Shown: positions 29,351 to 39,471 of the stretch, piece after piece
How the letters are laid out: each line of letters begins with the position of its first letter
How positions within the stretch are numbered: position 1 is the first letter of the stretch
Program-made: the position numbers and the translations under genes
NCBI GenBank assembly: GCA_016869645.1
Contig: VGDO01000006.1
Location: 1 to 64,000, forward strand
Source: Alphaproteobacteria bacterium
GTDB taxonomy: Bacteria > Pseudomonadota > Alphaproteobacteria > SHVW01
Direction of reading: 5' to 3'
DNA: 64,000 nt
The notes under the pieces: generated by a model
What the model was told of the DNA's origin: nothing
Databases searched by the model: none
What the model saw: only the letters and a program-made list of their open reading frames with translations

Positions 29351-30391
29351 ATGGCGAAAAGGGACTACCGAGCCGGGATCGGAAGCTGGCCGCGGCGAAT
29401 GCTCGCGGCGGCCGCGCTCTTGTTGGTGGGCGCCGCGCTTGCCCAAGTGTCGCTTGGCCAGGAAACCCGCTATCTCCGCATCGGCACGGCGGCGACCGGC
29501 GGCACCTACTACCCGATTGGCGGCCTGATCGCCGGCGCCATCAGCAATCCGCCCGGATCGCGGCCGTGCGACAAGGGCGGCAGCTGCGGCGTGCCGGGCC
29601 TGATCGCGGTCGCCCAGTCGACCCAGGGCTCCGTGCAGAACGTCGAGATGATCGCGCGGGGCCAGCTCGAAGCGGCGCTGAGCCAGTCCGATATTGCATT
29701 TTGGGCGCATTCCGGGACGGGCGTGTTTCAGACGCGCGGCCGGATCACGGAACTGCGCTCGGTCGCCAACCTCTATCCCGAGCACATACATCTCGTCGTG
29801 CGCTGGGATTCACAGATCACCCGCGTGTCGGAGCTGCGCGGCAAGCGCGTCTCCCTCGGCGAGCTGTCATCGGGCACGCTGGTCGACGCCAAGATCATTC
29901 TCCGGGCCTATGGCCTGGACGAGCGCGATCTCGATGCCGTCTATGGCTCGCCCGATCAGGCGAGCGACCAGCTCCGTGCCGGCACGATTGACGCGTTCTT
30001 CCTGATCGCCGGCTCGCCGGTCGCGGCGATCGCCGAGCTTGCCCGCCAGCGCGATATTCGCCTCATACCGATCGATGGTCCGGAAAGCGACAAGGTTTTG
30101 GAGCAGTTCAAGTTCTTCAGCCGCGCGACGATCAAGGCCGAGACCTACTCCGGCGTCGAGGAGACGCCGACGCTTGCCGTCAGCGCGCAGTTCCTGGTTT
30201 CCGCCAAGCTGTCTGATGACCTGGTCTACGGCATCACCAGGGCGCTCTGGCATGTATCGACGCGCACTCTCTTCGACGGGGGTCACCCGAAGGGGGCCAG
30301 CATTCGCCTCGAGACCGCCCTCGATGGGCTGGCGATCCCGCTCCATCCCGGCGCGGAGCGCTGGTACAAGGAGGCCGGCCGCATCAAGTAG
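29351..30391 (+). CDS. TAXI family TRAP transporter solute-binding protein
   Basis: LRIGTAATGGTYYPIGGLIAGAIS, QSTQGSVQNVEMIARGQLEAALSQSD, GKRVSLGELSSGT. Confidence 0.92.
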   Translation: MAKRDYRAGIGSWPRRMLAAAALLLVGAALAQVSLGQETRYLRIGTAATGGTYYPIGGLIAGAISNPPGSRPCDKGGSCGVPGLIAVAQSTQGSVQNVEMIARGQLEAALSQSDIAFWAHSGTGVFQTRGRITELRSVANLYPEHIHLVVRWDSQITRVSELRGKRVSLGELSSGTLVDAKIILRAYGLDERDLDAVYGSPDQASDQLRAGTIDAFFLIAGSPVAAIAELARQRDIRLIPIDGPESDKVLEQFKFFSRATIKAETYSGVEETPTLAVSAQFLVSAKLSDDLVYGITRALWHVSTRTLFDGGHPKGASIRLETALDGLAIPLHPGAERWYKEAGRIK

Positions 30392-30414
30392 GCCGGCCTG
30401 CTTCTACCGAGCCG

Positions 30415-31077
30415 TCAGTCCGTTTCGTACTTGGTGTTGATCCAGGGCTCGCGCTTGGCCGCCTCGATCCATTCCTGCATCGACGGCGTTTCCCACACGG
30501 CCTTCACATAGGCGGCCGCATCCGACGTCAGGTCGACCGAATAGGTACGGAACCGCGTCACGACCGGCGCGTACATCGCATCGGCAATGGAGAACGCGCC
30601 GAACAGGAATGGACCCTCCGCCTTGCTGCCAAACCGCGTGCGGCAGTCGAGCCAGATGGCGGTAATGCGGTTGACGTTTTCCTGTACGTCGGGCGCCAGC
30701 GGCTTTGCCGGATAGGTGCGTCGCACGATCATCGGCAGAGCCTGGCGGAGCGGTACGAAGCCTGAATGCATCTCTGCGGCGGCCGAACGCGCCACCGCGC
30801 GTGCTGCGGGGTCTACCGGCCACAGTCCTGCCGCGGGAAACTGCTCGGCCAGATACTCGCAGATCGCCAGAGAATCCCACACCGTCAGCGAGCCGTGAAC
30901 GAGTGCGGGCACCTTGCCCGACGGCGAATGGCGCAGGATCTGTTCCTTCGTTTGCGGCTCGTCGAGCGGAATGACGATCTCGTCGAATGCAGCGCCCGTC
31001 TGCTTCAGCGCGAGCCAGGGGCGCAGGGACCATGACGAGTAGTTCTTGTTACCGAGGACAATTTTGAAGTCGGGCAT
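30415..31077 (-). CDS. glutathione S-transferase family protein
   Basis: LGNKNYSSWSLRPWLALKQTG, GKVPALVHGSLTVWDSLAICEYLAEQFP. Confidence 0.92.
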   Translation of the reverse strand: MPDFKIVLGNKNYSSWSLRPWLALKQTGAAFDEIVIPLDEPQTKEQILRHSPSGKVPALVHGSLTVWDSLAICEYLAEQFPAAGLWPVDPAARAVARSAAAEMHSGFVPLRQALPMIVRRTYPAKPLAPDVQENVNRITAIWLDCRTRFGSKAEGPFLFGAFSIADAMYAPVVTRFRTYSVDLTSDAAAYVKAVWETPSMQEWIEAAKREPWINTKYETD

Positions 31078-31228
31078 GGGTCACCCCTGAACGGAATCGG
31101 TGCTGACGAATTGGCTGGGAATGCGCAGCAGCTTAGTTAGCAAGCCTGCCCTTTTCAAGTCGCGCGATCCCGGCCATTGTAGCGGCCCGCCGCCGCCAGA
31201 GACGCAGGACATCCGGAGAACTCGCACC

Positions 31229-32632
31229 ATGGCCAGCATGTTCGTCGCACGCGCCGATGCCCGCACGGTTCCGATCGAGGCGATCGAAACCGGAAAATTC
31301 CCGACCTGGCTGCGCGGCGCCGATGCGTCCGTGAAAGCCTGGGTCGAATCGACCGGCTTCAACGCCGAGGCAGGCTCGGTCAGCCTGGTCGCCGGCGCTG
31401 GCGGCAAACTGGCGCGCGTGCTCGTCGGCGTCGAAGCTGGCGACCCGATCTGGGCGTTCGCGGGATTGCCGGGCCAGCTCCCGACCGAGGCCGGCCGCAG
31501 CTATGCCTTGTCAACGCGTCTCAAGCCGCCCGCGGCGACCCGCGCCGCGCTTGGTTGGGCGCTGGGCTCATACGGCTTCACCCGCTACAAGAAGCCGAAG
31601 CGCACGCCGGCGGCCTTGGTCTGGCCGATCGGCGTCGATCGCGCGCGCGTCGAGCGCGAAGCGGAAGCGATCGCCATGGTGCGCGATCTGATCAACACGC
31701 CGGCCGGCGATCTCGGCCCCAAGGAGCTGGCCGAGGCGGCGCGCGGCCTGGCGCGCAAGCATGGCGCGAAGTTCAGCGTCATCGTCGGCGACGACCTGCT
31801 GCGCCGGAACTATCCGTCGATTCACGCGGTCGGCCGGGCCGCAAGCAACGGTCCGCGTCTCATCGACATCATATGGGGCCGTCCCAACGATCCCAAGGTG
31901 ACGCTGGTCGGCAAGGGCGTGTGCTTCGATTCGGGCGGCCTCGACATCAAGTCGTCGGCCAACATGCTCATGATGAAGAAGGACATGGGCGGTGCCGCCC
32001 ATGTGCTCGGGCTCGGCGCGCTGATCATGGGCGCCAGGCTACCGGTGCGCCTGCGCATGCTCGTTCCGGCGGTCGAGAACATGATCGCCGGCAACGCGTT
32101 CCACCCCTGGGACATCATCCGCACCCGCAAGGGCATCACGGTCGAGATCGGCAACACGGATGCCGAGGGCCGGATCATTCTGTGCGACGCGCTGGCCGAG
32201 GCGGTGACGGAAAAGCCCGAGCTGCTCATCGATTTCGCGACGCTGACCGGCGCCGCACGCGTGGCGTTGGGGCCCGAGCTGCCGGTGCTGTTCTGCAACA
32301 ACGAGCGGTTGGCCGGCGACCTGCTGCGCCACGGCAAGGCCGAGAACGACCAGATCTGGCGCCTGCCGCTCTGGCAGCCCTATCGCAAGATGCTCGAATC
32401 GAAGGCCGCCGACATCAGCAGCACGGGCAGCTCGCCGCATGCCGGCTCGATCACGGCGGCGCTCTATCTCGAATCCTTCGTCGACAAGGCGATACCCTGG
32501 GCGCATTTCGACATCATGGCCTGGAACGTGCGCGCCATGCCGGGCCGTCCCGAAGGCGGCGAGGCGCAGGGAATGCGCGCCGTCTATGCGCTGATCGCCG
32601 AGCGCTTCGGCCGAAGGCGCAAGCATTCGTAG
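31229..32632 (+). CDS. leucyl aminopeptidase family (M17)
   Basis: LVGKGVCFDSGGLDIKSSANMLMMKKDMGGAAHVLGL and NTDAEGRIILCDALAEA. Confidence 0.95.
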   Translation: MASMFVARADARTVPIEAIETGKFPTWLRGADASVKAWVESTGFNAEAGSVSLVAGAGGKLARVLVGVEAGDPIWAFAGLPGQLPTEAGRSYALSTRLKPPAATRAALGWALGSYGFTRYKKPKRTPAALVWPIGVDRARVEREAEAIAMVRDLINTPAGDLGPKELAEAARGLARKHGAKFSVIVGDDLLRRNYPSIHAVGRAASNGPRLIDIIWGRPNDPKVTLVGKGVCFDSGGLDIKSSANMLMMKKDMGGAAHVLGLGALIMGARLPVRLRMLVPAVENMIAGNAFHPWDIIRTRKGITVEIGNTDAEGRIILCDALAEAVTEKPELLIDFATLTGAARVALGPELPVLFCNNERLAGDLLRHGKAENDQIWRLPLWQPYRKMLESKAADISSTGSSPHAGSITAALYLESFVDKAIPWAHFDIMAWNVRAMPGRPEGGEAQGMRAVYALIAERFGRRRKHS

Positions 32633-32762
32633 ATTGCTTGAACCACCCGGGCGACGCATCGCGTCGTCGTTATGGCGCCATGAGGCCAAGGGACTGAGCC
32701 AGGAGGTTGCCGCCTCTTGGTGCCTTGTTGTCCTGGTGGCTCAACCGGCCCTTTCCAATTGC

Positions 32763-33695
32763 TCAATACCCCACCGCCGGATCGACCGCATCGCGCGGCG
32801 GCTCGCCGCGCCGCACGCGCCGGATGTTCTCGGCCACGACGGCGGCGCCGGTGCGCGCGTTGGTCTGGGCCGCGATGTGCGGCGTCACGAACACCTTGGG
32901 ATGGTTCCACAGCGGGCTGTCGGCCGGCAGCGGCTCGGTGCGGAAGACGTCGAGCGCGGCGCCGGCGAGCTGGCCGGAATCGAGCGCCGCCAGCACGTCG
33001 GCCTCGACCGTGTGCGCGCCGCGTCCGCAATTGATCAGGTAGGCGCCGCGCGGCAGCATGGCCAGCGTCTTGGCGCTGATGATGCCGACGGTCGCCGGCG
33101 TCGCCGGCAGCAGGCAGACCAGGAATTCGCTGCGCCCGAGGAACCGCTCGAGGCCGTCCTGCCCGTGGTGGCAGTCGATGCCGTCGATCTGCTTCGGCGT
33201 GCGGCTCCAGCCCGCGATCCTGAAGCCGAACGGCTTGATCTTGGCGGCCGCATCGCCCGCCATGAAGCCCATGCCGAGGAAGCCGACCGTGCGCTGCGTC
33301 GTCTCGCGCAAGGGCAGGGCGTTCCACTTTCGCTCGGCCTGCTGGCGCACGTAGTCGGGATCATCGCGATGGAAGCGCAGCACGTTGAGCGCGACATACT
33401 CGCTGATCGAGTTCGCCATCCACGGATCGACCAGCCGGACGACCGGCACGCCGGGCGGAAGCTCGGGATCGGCAAAGATATGGTCGACGCCCGCACCCAG
33501 CGAGACGATCATCTTGAGATTGGGGAATTGCCGGAGCATGCCGCGTTCCGGCTTCCACACGATCGCCGTATCGATGTCCGCCTTGTTGCCGGCATCCGGC
33601 CAGACCCGGAAGTCGATGTCGGGGAACTGCGTCTTGAGGTTGGCGCCCCACTGCTCGGCGCTGTCGGCATGCGATCGGAAGACAATGGCAGGCAT
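32763..33695 (-). CDS. ghrA: glyoxylate/hydroxypyruvate reductase A-like D-2-hydroxyacid dehydrogenase
   Basis: VSLGAGVDHIFADPELPPGVPVVRLVD, VGFLGMGFMAGDAA, LINCGRGAHTVEADVLAALDSG, VTPHIAAQT. Confidence 0.88.
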   Translation of the reverse strand: MPAIVFRSHADSAEQWGANLKTQFPDIDFRVWPDAGNKADIDTAIVWKPERGMLRQFPNLKMIVSLGAGVDHIFADPELPPGVPVVRLVDPWMANSISEYVALNVLRFHRDDPDYVRQQAERKWNALPLRETTQRTVGFLGMGFMAGDAAAKIKPFGFRIAGWSRTPKQIDGIDCHHGQDGLERFLGRSEFLVCLLPATPATVGIISAKTLAMLPRGAYLINCGRGAHTVEADVLAALDSGQLAGAALDVFRTEPLPADSPLWNHPKVFVTPHIAAQTNARTGAAVVAENIRRVRRGEPPRDAVDPAVGY

Positions 33696-33703
33696 CTTTT
33701 CTC

Positions 33704-35344
33704 CTAGGTCTTGACCACGCCGGCTTCGGCGGTCTCGAGGTTGAGCGCGGCGGCGAGAAGCGCACGCGTATACGCATCCTGCGGCCGGGTGAATATCTGT
33801 TGCGCTGCACCCTGTTCGACGACCTTGCCCTGGCGCAGCACGATGATCTGGTGGCTCATCGCGCGCACGACCTTGAGGTCGTGGCTGATGAAGAGATAGG
33901 CGAGGCGATATTTGCGCTGCAGGTCGCGCAGCAGCTCGACGATCTGTGCCTGGACCGACATGTCGAGCGCCGAGGTCGGTTCGTCGAGCACGACCAGCCT
34001 GGGCCTGAGGACCAGCGCGCGGGCGACCGCGATGCGCTGGCGCTGACCGCCGGAGAATTCGTGGGGATAGCGGTCGCGCGCGCGCGGATCGAGGCCGACG
34101 TCGGTCAGAGCCTGGTCGATCACGGCGGCGCGCTCGGTCTCGTCCTCGGCCATGCCATGGACGTCCAGACCCTCGGCGATGATCTGGGCGATCGACATGC
34201 GCGGGCTCAAGCTGCCATAGGGATCCTGGAACACGATCTGCATCTGCCGGCGCAGCGGGCGCAACTCGCCGGAGCGCAGCCCCAGGAGCTCGCGCCCGAG
34301 GAAGGCGATGCGGCCCTGCGCCCGTTCGAGCCGGAGCAGTGCGAGGCCCAGCGTGGTCTTGCCCGAGCCCGATTCGCCGACGATGCCGAGCGTCTCGCCT
34401 TCGCGCACCGAGATGTCGACCCCGTCGACCGCCTTGATGTGGCCGATCGTCCGGCGCAGCACGCCGCGTCGGATCGGAAACCAGACCTTGATGCCCGTGC
34501 CGGTCATGACGAGCGGAGCATCGCGCGCAGGCGCCGGCGGTTCGCCCTTGGGTTCGGCAGCAAGCAGGTGACGCGTATAAGCGTGTTGCGGGTGACCGAA
34601 CACGGCGGCGGTGCGGCCCGTCTCGACGATGCGACCCTCCTTCATCACGCACACCTTGTCGGCCATCTTGCGCACGATGCCGAGGTCGTGGGTGATGAGC
34701 AGCAGGGCCATGCCGAAGCGCTGCTGCAGATCCTTGAGCAGCTTGAGGATCTGCGCCTGGATGGTGACGTCGAGCGCGGTCGTCGGCTCGTCGGCAATCA
34801 GGACGTCCGGCTCGTTGGCCAGCGCCATGGCGATCATGACGCGCTGGCGCTGGCCGCCCGACAGCTGATGCGGATAGGCGAGCAGGCGTTCCTCGATCCG
34901 GTCGAGGCCGACCAGACGCAGAAGCTCGAGCGCGCGGGCGCGCGCCGCCTGGCCTTCCATCTTCTTGTGCAGGACCAGGGTTTCGACGATCTGCTTCTCG
35001 ACGGTGTGGAGTGGATTGAGCGAGGTCATCGGCTCCTGGAAGATCATGGCGATGCGGTCGCCGCGAATCTCCTGCATGGCCGTGTCGCCGGCGCCGACCA
35101 GTTCCGTGCCGCGAAAGCGGACGCTGCCGGCGGGGTGGCGCGCGATCGGGTAGGGCAGAAGCTGCAGGATCGACAGGGCGGTCGCCGATTTGCCCGAACC
35201 GCTCTCGCCGACCAGCGCCAGGGTTTCGCCGCGCTCCAGCGAGAAGGTAGCGCCGATGACGGCTTCGACGTCAGGCTGGCCGCCGCTGCCGGCGAAGGTG
35301 ACGCCAAGATCCTCGACACGGAGCAGCGGCAAGTCCCCGCTCAT
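33704..35344 (-). CDS. yejF: dual ATP-binding ABC protein, Yej/microcin C-type peptide transporter
   Basis: Two Walker A ([24 protein letters not shown]) and two signature motifs ([24 protein letters not shown]). Confidence 0.9.
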   Translation of the reverse strand: MSGDLPLLRVEDLGVTFAGSGGQPDVEAVIGATFSLERGETLALVGESGSGKSATALSILQLLPYPIARHPAGSVRFRGTELVGAGDTAMQEIRGDRIAMIFQEPMTSLNPLHTVEKQIVETLVLHKKMEGQAARARALELLRLVGLDRIEERLLAYPHQLSGGQRQRVMIAMALANEPDVLIADEPTTALDVTIQAQILKLLKDLQQRFGMALLLITHDLGIVRKMADKVCVMKEGRIVETGRTAAVFGHPQHAYTRHLLAAEPKGEPPAPARDAPLVMTGTGIKVWFPIRRGVLRRTIGHIKAVDGVDISVREGETLGIVGESGSGKTTLGLALLRLERAQGRIAFLGRELLGLRSGELRPLRRQMQIVFQDPYGSLSPRMSIAQIIAEGLDVHGMAEDETERAAVIDQALTDVGLDPRARDRYPHEFSGGQRQRIAVARALVLRPRLVVLDEPTSALDMSVQAQIVELLRDLQRKYRLAYLFISHDLKVVRAMSHQIIVLRQGKVVEQGAAQQIFTRPQDAYTRALLAAALNLETAEAGVVKT

Positions 35345-36390
35345 CGCTGCGACTTGCGCGGGTCGAAGGCGTCGCGCACGGCTTCGCCGACGAAGATCAG
35401 CAGGCTCAGCATGAAGGCGAGCACGAGGAAACCGGTGACGCCGAGCCAGGGGGCCTGCAGGTTGGCCTTGCCCTGGGCCAGCAGCTCGCCGAGCGAGGGC
35501 GAGCCCGGCGGCAGGCCGAAGCCGAGGAAGTCGAGCGCGGTCAAGGCGGTGATCGAGCCGTTCAGATTGAACGGCAGGAAGGTCAGCGTGGCGACCATGG
35601 CGTTGGGCAGCACGTGGCGCAGCATGATGCGGAAATTGCCGAGACCCAGGGCACGCGCTGCGCGCACATAGTCGAAATTGCGCGCGCGCAGGAACTCGGC
35701 GCGCACGATGCCGACCAGCGACATCCAGCTGAACAGAAGCATGAGGCCGAGCAGCCACCAGAAGTTCGGCTCGACGATCGATGCCAGGATGATCAGCAGG
35801 TAGAGCGTGGGCATGCCGCCCCAGATCTCCATGAAACGCTGAAACAGCAGGTCGGTCAGCCCGCCGTAATAGCCCTGCACCGCACCGGCGGCGACGCCGA
35901 TCACCGAGCTCAGTACGGTCAAGATCAAGCCGAACAGCACGGAGACGCGGAAGCCGTAGATGACCCGCGCCAGCACGTCGCGGCCCTGGTCGTCGGTGCC
36001 GAGCAGGTTTTCCGCCGAAGGCGGCGAGGGCGCCGGCCGTCCGAGGTCGAGGTTGATCGTGTCATAGCGGTAGCGGATGGGCGGCCAGACCATCCAGCCC
36101 TTCTCGTTGATCAGCTCGGCGACCTCGCGGTCGCGGTACTTGGCCAGCGTGGGGAAATCGCCGCCGAATGTCGTCTCGGGATAGTCGACGAACACCGGCA
36201 TGTAGAAGGCGCCGTCATATCTGACCAGGATCGGCCGGTCGTTGGCGATGAACTCGGCGAACAGGCTGACGACGAAAAGCGCGAGGAATATCCACATCGA
36301 CCAGAAGCCGCGCGCATTGGCGCGAAAATTGGCCAGCCTGCGCCGGGTCAGGGGCGCCAGTCGCAGGGCAAACCGTCGCCGGTCCGACAT
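35341..36390 (-). CDS. yejE: ABC transporter permease, YejE-like
   Basis: RRRLANFRANARGFWSMWIF, DDQGRDVLARVIYGFRVSVLFG; overlaps yejF by 4 nt. Confidence 0.9.
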   Translation of the reverse strand: MSDRRRFALRLAPLTRRRLANFRANARGFWSMWIFLALFVVSLFAEFIANDRPILVRYDGAFYMPVFVDYPETTFGGDFPTLAKYRDREVAELINEKGWMVWPPIRYRYDTINLDLGRPAPSPPSAENLLGTDDQGRDVLARVIYGFRVSVLFGLILTVLSSVIGVAAGAVQGYYGGLTDLLFQRFMEIWGGMPTLYLLIILASIVEPNFWWLLGLMLLFSWMSLVGIVRAEFLRARNFDYVRAARALGLGNFRIMLRHVLPNAMVATLTFLPFNLNGSITALTALDFLGFGLPPGSPSLGELLAQGKANLQAPWLGVTGFLVLAFMLSLLIFVGEAVRDAFDPRKSQR

Positions 36391-36396
36391 CGGCGG

Positions 36397-37506
36397 TCAG
36401 ACCTCGCGGCTTTCGAAATCGATGCGCGGGTCGACCACCGTGTACATCAGGTCACCGATCAGCGCCATGATCAGCCCGAGCAAAGTAAAGAAGTAAAGCG
36501 TGCCGAACATGATGGGATAGTCGCGGCCGAGCGCCGCCTCGAAGCCGAGCAGGCCCAGCCCATCGAGCGAGAAGATCGTCTCGATCAGCAGCGAGCTGCT
36601 GAACAGCACGGCGACGAACGCGCTGGGGAAGCCGGCGACGACCAGCAGCATGGCGTTGCGGAAGACGTGGCCGTAGAGCACGCGCCGCTGCGTCAGCCCC
36701 TTGGCGCGCGCGGTGATCACGTACTGCTTGTTGATCTCGTCCATGAAGGAATTCTTGGTCAGCATGGTCAGGCTGGCGAAGCCGCCGACGATCATGGCGG
36801 TCAGCGGCAGGACGAGGTGCCAGAAGTAGTCGAGGATCCTGGCCGGCCAGCTCAGGCTGGCCCAGTTCTCCGACACCAGCCCGCGCAGCGGGAACCAGGT
36901 CAGGTAGCTGCCGCCCGCGAAGAACACGATCAGCAGAATGGCGAACATGAAACCGGGGATGGCGTAGCCGATGATGACCGCGCCGCTGGTCCAGATATCG
37001 AAGGGCGTGCCGTCGCGCACGGCCTTGGCGACGCCGAGCGGGATCGAGATCAGATAGGTCAGCAGGGTCGTCCACAGGCCGAGCGAGATCGACACCGGCA
37101 TCTTCTCGATCACCAGGTCGACGACGCGGCGGTCGCGGAAGAAGCTGTTGCCGAAGTCAAACACGGCGTACTGGCTGATCATCTGGACGAAGCGCTCGTG
37201 GATCGGCTTGTCGAAGCCGTAGAGCCGCCTGATCTCGTCGACGAGAGCCGGATCGAGCCCGCGCGCGCCGCGGGTCTGGCTGCCCTCGCCCAGCTTGGGC
37301 CCCGACGATTCGCGCGGCGCCATGCTCTCGCCGCCGCTCGAGCCAGGGATGCGTTCCGCGGCGCCGACGGCCGTGCCCTTGATCTGAGCGATCATCTGCT
37401 CGACCGGTCCGCCCGGCGCGACCTGCACGATGAAAAAGTTGAGTACCATGATGCCGAACAGAGTCGGCACCATGAGCAGGATGCGCCTGATGATGTAGGC
37501 GAGCAT
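36397..37506 (-). CDS. yejB: ABC transporter permease, YejB-like
   Basis: MLAYIIRRILLMVPTLFGIMVLNFFIVQVAPGGPVEQMIAQ. Confidence 0.92.
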   Translation of the reverse strand: MLAYIIRRILLMVPTLFGIMVLNFFIVQVAPGGPVEQMIAQIKGTAVGAAERIPGSSGGESMAPRESSGPKLGEGSQTRGARGLDPALVDEIRRLYGFDKPIHERFVQMISQYAVFDFGNSFFRDRRVVDLVIEKMPVSISLGLWTTLLTYLISIPLGVAKAVRDGTPFDIWTSGAVIIGYAIPGFMFAILLIVFFAGGSYLTWFPLRGLVSENWASLSWPARILDYFWHLVLPLTAMIVGGFASLTMLTKNSFMDEINKQYVITARAKGLTQRRVLYGHVFRNAMLLVVAGFPSAFVAVLFSSSLLIETIFSLDGLGLLGFEAALGRDYPIMFGTLYFFTLLGLIMALIGDLMYTVVDPRIDFESREV

Positions 37507-37519
37507 GTCAGCTGGCCGG

Positions 37520-39349
37520 CTAGAGGGCTCGGCGTTTCTGTGCCAATTGCTCTGCCTTGGCCTTGTCGACCCACCAGGTGTCGGTGAAGCCGAGCGCATA
37601 CTTCGGCGGCGTCGCCGGCTTGCCGAACTTGTCCCAGTAGACGATGCGATAGGTCGGCGCGCCGTATTGCGGAATGCCGTAGTGGCCCCACAGCAGGACG
37701 CGGTCGAGCGCGCGGGTGCGTGTGACCAGCGTCTCGCGGTCGGGTGCGGCCACGACCAGCTCGACCAGCTCGTCGATCACGGGATCCTTGATGCCGCCGA
37801 TATTGTCGCCGCCGATCTTGTCGGCCTCGGCCGAGGTCCAGTAGAGGCGCTGCTCGGTGCCCGGCGACAGCGACATGGGAATGCCGCCGAACACCACGTC
37901 GAAGTCGTAGCTGTCCATGCGGTTCTGATACTGCGCCGCGTCGATCAGGCGGAGCCGGCAGACGACGCCAAGCCGCTCCAGATTCTTGGCGAAGGGCTGC
38001 GCCATGCGCTCGAGGCCCGGCTGCTGATAGAGAATCTCGAACTCCATCTGCTTGCCCTGGGCATTGACCAGCTTGCCGTCCTTGTTGACGGTCCAGCCCG
38101 CTTCCTTGAGCAGCGCCAGCGCCTTGCGCAATCCCTCGCGGATATTGCCCGAGCCGTCATAGGTCGGCGGCTCGTAGGCCTTGGTGAAGACCTCCTCGGG
38201 GATCCGGCCGCGATATTTCTCGAGGATCTTCAGCTCCTCCGGCCCGGGCAGGCCCGTGGCGGCGAGATCGGAGCCGTGCCAGTGGCTCTTCAGGCGGACA
38301 TACTGACCATAGAAGAGTGTCTTGTTCGACCATTCGAAATCGAACGCGTAGCCGAGCGCTTCGCGCACGCGCCGGTCCTTGAACATGTCGCGGCGCATGT
38401 TGAAGGTGAAGCTCTGCATGCGCTGCGGGTTGTTGTTGGCGACCTCTTCCTTCTTGACCAGGCCCTGGCGCGCCGCCGGGAAGTCGTAGCTGGTCGCCCA
38501 GTCGCGCGCCGTGTACTCCTGGCGGAAATCGAAGGCGCCCGATTTCAGCGCTTCGACCTCGACGGTCGAATCCCGATAGTACTCGAAGCGGATCGTGCCG
38601 AAATTGTAGCGGCCGACCATGACCGGCAGCTTGTCGGACCAGTGGTCCTTGATGCGCTCATAGGTGATCGACCGCCCGGGATCGACGTTTGAAATCTTGT
38701 ATGGCCCGCTGCCGAGCGGCGGCTCGAGCGTGGTCTTGTCGAATTCGCGGCTTTCCCAATAGTGCTTGGGCAGAACGGTCAATCCGCCGGCCACACTCGG
38801 CATCTCGCGGTTGTCCTTGCCCTTGAAGGTGAACTTCACCTTGTGCGGACCGAGCTTTTCGACTTTGACGATGTCGGCATAGATCGCCTTGTACTGCGGG
38901 TGCCCCTTGGTCGTGAGGATCTCGTGGCTGAACAGCACGTCGTCGGCGGTGATCGGCTTGTCGTCGTTGAAACGCGCCTCGGGCCTGAGCTCGAAGATTG
39001 CCCAGGAGCGGTCGGCGGGGAACTCGATCGACTTGGCGATCAGTCCGTATTGGGTCGCCGCCTCGTCGGCCGAGGCGGCCATCAGCGACTGATAAACGAT
39101 CGCGATGCCGGCGGCCGCTACGCCTTTGAGGATGAAGGGGTGCAGGCTGTCGAAGGTGCGCGGCGCCGACAGCACCACGTCGCCGCCCTTGGGCGCATCG
39201 GGATTGACGTAGTTGAAGTGCTTGAAGTCGGCGGGATAGCCGAGTTCGCCGTGAATGGCGAAGCCGTGGCTGACCTTGGGGTCGGCGGCCACGGCCGCGG
39301 GACCTACGACAAGGCCGATCGCTGCGATCAGCACGGCTATCCTGAGCAT
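37520..39349 (-). CDS. yejA: extracellular solute-binding protein, YejA-like
   Basis: SHGFAIHGELGYPADFKHFNYVNPDAPKGGDVVLSAPRTFDSLHPFILKG, SBP_bac_5 type. Confidence 0.92.
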   Translation of the reverse strand: MLRIAVLIAAIGLVVGPAAVAADPKVSHGFAIHGELGYPADFKHFNYVNPDAPKGGDVVLSAPRTFDSLHPFILKGVAAAGIAIVYQSLMAASADEAATQYGLIAKSIEFPADRSWAIFELRPEARFNDDKPITADDVLFSHEILTTKGHPQYKAIYADIVKVEKLGPHKVKFTFKGKDNREMPSVAGGLTVLPKHYWESREFDKTTLEPPLGSGPYKISNVDPGRSITYERIKDHWSDKLPVMVGRYNFGTIRFEYYRDSTVEVEALKSGAFDFRQEYTARDWATSYDFPAARQGLVKKEEVANNNPQRMQSFTFNMRRDMFKDRRVREALGYAFDFEWSNKTLFYGQYVRLKSHWHGSDLAATGLPGPEELKILEKYRGRIPEEVFTKAYEPPTYDGSGNIREGLRKALALLKEAGWTVNKDGKLVNAQGKQMEFEILYQQPGLERMAQPFAKNLERLGVVCRLRLIDAAQYQNRMDSYDFDVVFGGIPMSLSPGTEQRLYWTSAEADKIGGDNIGGIKDPVIDELVELVVAAPDRETLVTRTRALDRVLLWGHYGIPQYGAPTYRIVYWDKFGKPATPPKYALGFTDTWWVDKAKAEQLAQKRRAL

Positions 39350-39471
39350 CGCTCCTCCTTGGACCCCGGGGCGAAGACTTCCGGTCAATATTAGCTCACG
39401 TCGAGCCTTTGATGGCCAGCCCCGGGGGCGAGCCGGATTGAGACCGCCGCGGCGCGTCAGCCGGTCGCCGT

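Noticed and set aside
30386-30403. AAGTAGGCCGGCCTGCTT palindrome at the TAXI gene stop
   Set aside because: Short, overlaps the stop codon, no U-tract; not strong enough to call a terminator
32695-32743. TGAGCCA ... TGGCTCA inverted repeat between pepA-like and ghrA ends
   Set aside because: Short arms with a long spacer and no T-tract; possibly a weak convergent terminator only
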